64,000 nucleotides of DNA from Chrysomallon squamiferum (lineage: Eukaryota > Mollusca > Gastropoda > Neomphalida > Peltospiridae): positions 1,468,605 through 1,532,604 of the forward strand of contig CM022673.1 of the NCBI GenBank assembly GCA_012295275.1, in the 5' to 3' direction. Each line of letters starts with the position of its first letter. Positions within the stretch are counted from its first letter, which is position 1. The notes beneath the pieces are model-generated. The model was not told the DNA's origin, made no database searches, and saw only the letters and a program-made list of their open reading frames with translations. Position numbers and translations under genes: made by a program. This document shows positions 51,770 through 64,000 of the stretch, piece after piece.

Positions 51770-54700
51770 TATATCTATTTATATCTATTTTTGAATTTTA
51801 AAAAAATGAATTAATAATGAAATTATTTTTAAAATGTTTTTTTATTTTTGTAAATCTGGTAACCTTATTTGAGTATTTCAGGAAAGTGCATCTTGCTCAT
51901 ATTTTGAATAATTTATTGTTTACACTGTTAACTGTTTCATTTTGTGAATATATATTTTTAATAACTGAAGAGAAAAAAATATATATATTGTTTGAAATGA
52001 AAGACAGTGGCAATGATATTTTGACAAATTTAACTTAAGACTAATTTTTCTACATTTATCTTAAACACTTTGTATTTTTAAATACATTCTTAGATTCAGT
52101 AAAATTTTAAAATAAAATAAATAAAAATTAATAAGTATATTTTTCTAGCTGTACTTAAAATGAATGATTTTATATGATGTCATTTAATTGAATAAGTGGA
52201 CAGATTTTATTTTGTTTTTTTTTTTTTTGAATAATGTATAAAACCAAACATTTTTTTACTTACAATCTACAGGTAGATCTGATTAATGTTTTTGTGTATA
52301 AAAGCACACATTCATTACTTATAATCTTTCTGATAATGATCCAGAATATTAGCTGTAAAATTGGAGAATAAACAAATTACCTTACCATTATGTTCTCTTA
52401 GACAAACTGCTGCATAATATTTTATAAACAGCTGATGATGGGTAAGGACCAATGACATTTCTGAATATTCTTATAACCTGAAGTGACTTGTACTTGTTAG
52501 TTAATACAAGGATCCTAGAATATATATATTGTAGCACACTTGCCATTTGGTTAATAGGTTTCTGGGATCATTTGCCAGGTTTCCAAGTACTAGGAAAATA
52601 AAAACCGTAAATTTTTAACTTTTAACTATAAATGATTAATTATTCAGTTTTTAAAAATTACTCAGCAAACCTATAACAGAAACAGTAACAATACATTTTG
52701 TATGGTGTACCTTAATTTTATAGATATTGTTTTCTTGGTGGGTTTTTTTTTTTCAGGGGTTATTAATAAATATTGTTTCTCCTCTCCTGTTTCATTGGTG
52801 CATAACCAAAACAGCTCATGTATTAGAAAAATAAAAATCTCCTTTCAAGTAATGAAAGGAATATTTATTTTCATTAACACTGTGAACTTTGCTGGTGTGA
52901 TGTATATGACTAACTGATTTGTGTTATTATTTTATTAAATTGTAAGTAGCTAGATATAATATCAGACAAATTAAAAATGTCTTTCATGGTATATTTGTTA
53001 TTTGTCTCACTACGTTTGTCAAATTGATTATTTAAGAATACATGTTGTTCTTCTCTGAGTGTTTTCTTTTAAAAACAACTAGCAAAGCTTGGCTCTCTAA
53101 ATGTAAATAACATTTTATGAGAGTCCAGTTCTTATGGAATAAATTATGAAAGGAATTAGAAAAAAAATGTCTTGGTTATTTCTTTTTTTTTAATTATTAT
53201 TATTTTTTTAATCTTTCGAAATTTAGCATGTAGGAAAATGATAGGAAGTTTTGTTTCTGGAATAAAATAATAAATATAATGGATAAAATAAATAAATTAA
53301 AATAATAATTTTTTAGGTGAGAAATAGTTACAAAATACATTAGCTCAAGCTAGTTTCCACTGAAGTAACTTTTCAGTGCCTGTATTACCAAAAAAAAATC
53401 AACGTAGACAAATGAAGCCTTTATCATTTGAAATTATTAATCCATAGATAAGTGTTTATTGTATGCTCAGGTTATTCTGTAATTTTAAATTTAATTTAAT
53501 TTTTATTTTTTTCTGCTCTCTTTTTAGGGTAGACAGTTATTATTTTCTAAAAACCAGAGATGAATCTTGTTTAATAGTTCTGCATATGTTGTTATGTTTG
53601 TATCAATTTGTTATTTGGAAAAATTTTGTCTTGTAAATGTTTATAGTCTGAAAAAGGAGAGTTAGTAAAGGTTGATGTCTGTATGTGAACACATTGCCCC
53701 TTTTTGCAAGTTAATTTTATTGTTAATATGTAAATAATGCACAAGTATTTTGTGATATACATTTTGGTACATGTAGTTTGAAAAATGACTTTGCTTCATT
53801 CTTTTAAAATTTACAATAAAATTTATAAACAGTTTATCATTGTTGTGTTTTAGTTTTCACTATTTATAAAAAAAAATGTATAATAATAATAATAAATGCT
53901 TTATATCTTTATTTATTGTTTCTTAAAATTAATTTATTATTTACTTTAAGCATCTTGTAACATCCACTTAATTACTTTTAAAATATATTTAAAATAAAAT
54001 TATACACAATGTAAAATCAAGTAAAATTTTTAGTAGTAGTAGTAATAGTAGTAGTAGTAGTAGTAATCAAATTAAAACCAATGAAAACGTATAATAATCT
54101 ACAATACCAGAATAGATTTATGGCTATGTACAACTGATTCTTAATCAAATAAGTACCTGAATCATGGTTACATTCCAATTTACTGAAATGCCAACTGGTT
54201 GAAAAATAAGTACTTGTCTTTTATAGTTAATAAAGTCACTCACCAAATTTTATATGTATATTATGAGTTACTATTTTATTTAAAATTAGCCTTTCTTTTT
54301 TATATTATAGTTAACTTTTGGTACACAGCATCATCTTGTTACAATAGGTTCTTTTTGTTATCAGTATTTCAGCATTAGTACTCTTCTTCAGGCCTCACTA
54401 CAGTATACATCACGTGTAATATATGTGTGTATGTGTGTGTGTGTGTGTATATATATATACATATACATTATTGTTAGTTTGTCTTATATTTTCTGTCCCC
54501 ATTGCTCTTTTATGTTTAAGTGCTAACTTTTTGATGCAAATACAATTCCCGAATGGCAATAATGCATTATCTTATTTTATCTTATAATAAACATTTTTGG
54601 ATGAAGATGTTCATATTTGATTATTTAAAGACAATAATAATAATATATTTCCAACTAATTTAAAACAGTTGATTATAATTACTGAAGTAACAACATATAG

Positions 54701-54841
54701 TCAGTAAAATGTTTTAACCATATCTATTGTTGTATTTATCGATCAGTTACGGCACCCGGATAAATAAACCTTCGTGCACCTGTTTTTGTAAATGGCCACA
54801 TTTTAACTCTATATTCTTTATCCAATGAAAAATACCGATAC
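51770..54841 (+). other. BORA 3' UTR and intergenic region, no gene seen
   Basis: AT-rich sequence with several AATAAA motifs (near 52110, 53815 and elsewhere) that could end BORA transcripts. A TAG-repeat tract lies at 54031-54066 and a short (GT)n at about 54425-54448. Small frames near 51817 and 52702 have no recognisable features. Confidence 0.55.
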
Positions 54842-54970
54842 ATGCGCATTTGCTGTTCGTCGAATAGCAGACGATGCTGGTGTCAGAGGACAGCCATTGC
54901 ACAAGAAGTTTTATTTTTGAATATAACTGTTAACGAATTAAATTATTTTTACACAATTATAGATATCAAT

Positions 54971-55403
54971 ATGAATTGCCAGACCACGAATATGATGGAA
55001 AGCGAAGTAAGGAAACGAATAAAAGAACATGTAAAATCAATTCGCAAAGAGCAGAAACGAAAAGCAATGAGTAACTCGATGGTCGCTGACGATAATTTAT
55101 TTGAAATTATAAACAAAAACTTTACTGGAAAAATGGTGTCGAAAGTGATTAAGGTAGATCGAGGTTTTAAGCGATTAACGTTTCCTTTAAACAAAACAGA
55201 ACAAGAAGATCCAGGTGCTTATACTAATCCCAGAACTGAAACATCAACGAAATCAAAATATCGAAAATATGGCAAGTCATCCAAGCGTAATGGAAAATGT
55301 AAGTTAATCATTTCAGTAGTTTTAATATTTGTTGCTGTTCGATAAGATAGGGGGAAAAAATAAAATAAAATAAAAATAAATAAAAACAAATAATAATAAA
55401 AAA

Positions 55404-55440
<37 letters not shown>

Positions 55441-58349
55441 TAACGTATGAATTTTGTTGGTGTCTTTGTAACAATTTCTATGGATTTATATTATTTTATT
55501 AGTTTATACCAATAACCAACAAAATAAGCACGCAAGAACGAAGGCCAAAGAATCAGTAGTCCTAGAAAAAGACATTGTGGAAGTAGAAAAACGAAGGAGA
55601 AGTATACGCCAGAAACTTCTTGCCTTTGTGAATCCTGTTTTCACAGAGGTTAGTAACAATCATTTTGTTTTGCACTTGTGAAAAATACAACGCATAAGTT
55701 AGAGTACAATGCTTAAATATAATTACAAATTCAGAATATAACTGAAACCTTTCAAAAGTGTTAATTTAATTATGAATGATCTGAAAATATAATTTATTCT
55801 TTCGTTTATTTAATTTTGCATTAGGATGAAGAATGTGATATTAATGAAAGAGCCGATCTATATTCATCATCAATGCTGCCACATGAACATTATTTTTTGT
55901 TACAAGAAAATGTGAAAGAAGCAGGAAAAAAGGGCTCAGAAACCATGACTGAATCTACTGATTTTGTCTATAGCAACCATTTAGTTGTTCAGAAGAAAAA
56001 ACGCAGATCATATTCAAACATTGATCGCTTTGTTACACATCACAGTGATGACAGTTACTCAGATAAAACACAGATATTACCAGAAGGTTTATTATTTTGA
56101 CATTACACACAATTGTAGTTTGCCCACTGATCCTCTTTAAGAATCAACAATTAACTACAACTTTTTCTTTAAGTGAAATGTGTCTAATAATTCCTTAATT
56201 ATGTTTTTATAACAAAATAATTAATGTAACAGAATAAGCTAAATATTAGTTGATACATTTAAAATAAACCTTATGTAAAACATAGACTAAAATTGTTTAT
56301 CGCTAACTTTGATAGTAAATAATTACAGGTACAAAACTTCTGAAACCACCCAGCAAGCTCGTGGAACTGGTTGCCCAGTCAATTGATGGAAGTCCTGATG
56401 GAATGCTTCAAGTTCAACAGATTTACACTGTACTTCAGTAAGTTATAATAATAAAAGTTTCTTCAGATTTATTCATAAAATGATGATAATAGAAATAATA
56501 ATAGTAACAAAATCCTAATACTTCAGTAGTTCTTTATATCCATTTGTGAATATATAAATTTCATCAAGGACTTTTTAAACATAGTTAATTCAGATAATTC
56601 TTGAGAAATATATTTATTTTGTTAACTTTTTAAATAATTTTTATGCATTATTACCAATTTTACATACTTTGCCAACACAAAATATAATTTTGTTTTTCTT
56701 CTTTAATTTAGGTAAATTTTAGTCATTATTATAAATGAAACATAATTTTATTCAATCAGTTTTCATATTTCAAAAATATTTATAAATGCTTATTTCAGAA
56801 ATAAATTTCCCTATTTTCGATACATGGACAAAGCTGCCATTAGCAGCTGGAGGGTGAGAGTTACATTCTTTTATTCTTGATCAAATAAATTTGCACAATG
56901 AATTCAATTTATTTTTTAAACAGTTTTTTGGAAAACTTCAAATTATATTAAAAGATTAGTTTTGAGAATTTGGTTTGTTAATTAGAATTATGTTTTAAAA
57001 CTGTAAAAGGTAATTATTTAATAATCAGTGTATTGAAGGCCTGTAAGGTGGTACATTTTTTGTAGAGTTCTGTTCGCCATGCACTCTATCAGAAATGGTT
57101 TCAGAAAATAAAATTTAATTTGGAATCCATTAATAGCAAGGGATGCTTTTGGAGTATCAACTATTCATTAAATCCAAGTGAATGGGCTATTGCTCAAAGT
57201 CCAGGTACAGATGTTGTTTCCAGTATATTAAGTAATTTTAACTGATATAGGTACATTTTAAAAAAAGAAAGAAAATTTATTAATAATTAACAAATTACAG
57301 TCTTAATGTTGAATATTTTTATTTTTTAAATATATGTGTAATGTTTTCTTTGTTATAGACAAGAAACTGTGGGAATTATATCATAATGGGCCTTTAACAG
57401 AATCAATCAAAACCAGTTAAAGGGCATACAAGTTTAATATAAGAAAATAAACATCTTGTTTGTATAGATACAGAATATAGTTATTTTGATATATTTTAAA
57501 TTTTTGCAGCCTGTAGGCTTAAAAATTTCTGTATCCCATCAGTTCTGCCAAGACTAACAAACAGTGATGAGGAAGAGCAAACTGCAGCTATTAAATCAGT
57601 ATCAGTAAGTAACACAGAAAATGCACAGGTATCAGAGAATGAGGATCTAAAGGTAAATATAAAATTGTTTATAATAAGCTTTAATTATGTAACATTTAAT
57701 AAAAATAGTTATTCATGAAAACTCATCTTTTAATAATAAAGCATAAAAGTAATATTTTACAAGCCTCTAAACTGTAATGAAAAAACATTTTTGCTTCTTT
57801 ATCATCATTTGCAGGATGTTATTCAGATTGCAAAGGAATATGGGATCAGTTTTCCTGAATCTTGTCTTGATGTTAAAGGAGAAAATTTACCAGATCTGAA
57901 TATTCCATCACCTGTGAAAGATCCTGATCCCATGCTGATATCTTGTGTTCCTGACTGGAATCCAACCCCTAAACCAAAAGCTGACAATTTACTAGATGGT
58001 AAAATAAAAAATGAACATTTCAGATACATTTTGACAGATTTTTTTAAAATTATTATTATTATTATTTTTACGTACAACTTTTTTTTTCTCTGATAATATA
58101 GAATCAGTATGTGTGTTCTTATAATAAAGAATAGTTGGTATTTTATGTTTTGAAGGTTGTCGTCTGACTGCAGATAAACCAAATGTCAACTGCAGTAGTC
58201 CTTACAGCTGTTCTTCTGCCTGTGAAGCTTTCCAGACACCTCCATGTTCACCATCACCAACCTGGGAAATATCTCAGAATGAATTCTACCTCTTTTCCCC
58301 ACTTAGTAATTGTTTTTCTTATGGAACAAACCTATTTCTTGAACACTGA
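54971..58349 (+). CDS. Divergent forkhead-box transcription factor
   Basis: Nine exons: 54971-55298, 55503-55648, 55825-56086, 56329-56437, 56799-56853, 57066-57204, 57510-57652, 57815-57998 and 58156-58349. All are in phase and give about 519 residues. A basic N-terminus (MESEVRKRIKEHVKSIRKEQ) is followed by a forkhead domain at about 247-340: LKPPSKLVELVAQSIDGSPD, then MLQVQQIYTVLQNKFPYFR, SSWRSSVRHALYQKWFQKI, and the wing GCFWSINYSLNPSEWAI. Helix spacing and the W..SVRH core identify the fold, but the usual NSIRHNLS is changed to SSVRHALY. The wing with GCFWSI and the basic N-terminus most recall FoxN/FoxR types, so I assign no symbol. The C-terminus is Ser/Pro/Cys-rich and ends NLFLEH. 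The frame is open up to an earlier ATG at 54842, so the start is uncertain. AATAAA lies at 58374-58379. Confidence 0.8.
55384..55440. repeat. (AAT)n microsatellite in forkhead-gene intron 1
   Basis: About 15 AAT units follow an A-rich stretch, between the first and second coding exons. Confidence 0.9.
57359..57451 (+). CDS. Possible alternative terminal exon of the forkhead gene
   Basis: After the acceptor TTTCTTTGTTATAG the phase-1 frame reads DKKLWELYHNGPLTESIKTS and stops at 57418-57420. There is no GT donor at its end, and AATAAA follows at 57446-57451. Splicing the 57204 donor here instead of to 57510 would end the protein just after the forkhead domain and drop the Ser/Pro-rich tail. 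It could instead be a chance frame inside the intron. Confidence 0.4.
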
Positions 58350-59639
58350 CATACCTCAATGAATTTATTTAGAATAAATGTTCTGAAAAAGAACAAGTTT
58401 TTCATTCAGAAAGAGATTCTACTGAAGTAGCAATTTTATGGATACACTTTTACAAATTTCAGTGCAGAAATTTGTCACCTACCAAAAGCAGTTTGAAGTT
58501 CTACACTGATAAAAAAGAAAAAACAAAGAAAAATAATAAACTAATTTTAGCATTTTTCTGTTAAATAAAACAATTTATTGTTTTAACCTGTTTTGAACTT
58601 TATCAATTTACTTATTTTATTTTTAAAGAAAAACATATCTTAAAATATTAAACACCAAAGGCTTTGCATTGATTTTAATTTATTGTGAATAACTTGAGGT
58701 TAGCAATTTGTCAATTAACAAGTTGATTTTCCCCAATGCTTTTAATACTGCATTTTATTGATTTACCCATCTTTTTCTTTTTGTAAATACATAGACTAAA
58801 ATTACCTTCTACTATCCTTTCAGTGAAAATTAAAAGAAATTAGTGGATAGCCTACTTTTTTATTAAGAGAATTTTTTTTTTTTTTTTAATGGATGTAGAA
58901 GTACATGCATTTGCTTTATTAGCAATTTCATATTTTGTTAGTGACATTTTCTTTTTCTCATACATGCATCTTTTAATGAAATACAAATTGCATGCTTGTG
59001 ATATTTTAAATTTTTCAACATAAATCTGAAATAAATATTTTGATACAAATTTTTTGTCTGTTTTTTATTTCAACACTGTGAAGTAATAATCTTCTACAAG
59101 ATTAAAATCAGTTTCACTTAGTTGTTGCTGAAATTTTGTATTGTATTACTAAAGCCAACAATGCTAGTTACATATTTATATGCAATTTTAAAAACAAATT
59201 AACAAACAATAAAACAGATTAAATACAATTTAATTTATTCAAAGAGCAGAAATTTATAGAATATTATTTTGCTGATCTTTGGTTTTGTAAAGAAAAAAAA
59301 TCAAAACTATAAAAAGTATAAATCATTATAAAGGCAAACAGTGGATGAAAGAAACTGTAAATTGTTTATAAATTTATAATCTGATGTATACTCTAAATTA
59401 TTTATTTATAAAAATCCATGTTTCCACAATAAACCTTGACATTATTACTGCAAAATAACTGACAGAAAATTTTTTAAAAAAAAACAAAAATGCTTGCATT
59501 GTAGTGCACAAAAGAAATGTTCTATACAATGATGATAATTTGATCCAGTCAAATAATCAAAAAGAATCATGTAACAGTCTGGACAAAAGGACAAGAAAGA
59601 AATGATTTCTAGCTTTCTAGCTTTATCCTAGCAACACAT
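58350..59639. other. Convergent 3' region between the forkhead gene and ACAA2
   Basis: This holds the forkhead 3' UTR with a poly(A) signal at 58374-58379 and, on the other strand, the ACAA2 3' UTR. No open frame with coding character was seen. Confidence 0.6.
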
Positions 59640-63963
<4,324 letters not shown>

Positions 63964-64000
63964 CTGGATGAACAAAAGAAAACAAAAATAAAATAAAATT

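Overview
This is an AT-rich, intron-rich animal nuclear window. The evidence is GT-AG introns in every multi-exon gene, a eukaryotic tRNA gene, AATAAA poly(A) signals, many di-, tri- and tetranucleotide microsatellites, and protein-coding genes of animal type. The organism is probably an invertebrate, and a mollusc or related lophotrochozoan is my best guess. That guess rests on gene content, base composition and the tRNA-derived repeats, not on a diagnostic marker. I rebuilt gene models by reading exons in frame and checking that splice phases carry across each junction. Homologues were recognised from memory of the human proteins; no search was run.

Layout. (1) 647-1428 (+): the last two exons of ribosomal protein L15. 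(2) 2935-3294 (-): an intronless SNRPD2 (Sm D2). It is followed at 3480-3551 (-) by an intact tRNA-Gln(UUG), and a decayed copy of that tRNA locus lies at 2501-2622. (3) About 3724-38397 (+): an OTULIN/FAM105 deubiquitinase-like gene with two introns of more than 10 kb. Its coding parts are a short first exon, a membrane-anchor exon, a very large Ser/acidic exon, and four exons carrying the OTU peptidase fold with its catalytic residues. The introns hold most of the repeats in the window. (4) 42394-43325 (-): MZT1, a gamma-tubulin complex subunit. (5) 45666-51769 (+): BORA (aurora borealis), the Aurora-A/Plk1 activator, head-to-head with MZT1. (6) 54971-58349 (+): a divergent forkhead-box gene. 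(7) 59640-63963 (-): ACAA2, mitochondrial 3-ketoacyl-CoA thiolase, whose 5' end lies beyond the right edge.

Functional grouping. L15 and tRNA-Gln serve translation, and Sm D2 serves splicing. MZT1 and BORA both act at the centrosome and spindle in mitosis, and their divergent arrangement also exists, as far as I recall, at the human locus. The OTULIN-like protein is predicted to remove linear ubiquitin chains. ACAA2 is the last step of mitochondrial beta-oxidation.

The most notable observations are: an OTULIN-like protein that combines a membrane anchor (as in the catalytically dead vertebrate OTULINL) with an intact Cys/His/Asn active site (as in OTULIN), separated by a long disordered insert; a 73-bp tandem duplication lying across a weak BORA splice donor; the conserved divergent MZT1-BORA pair; and a forkhead gene with altered recognition-helix residues and a possible alternative terminal exon. 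No previously unknown multi-gene system was seen.
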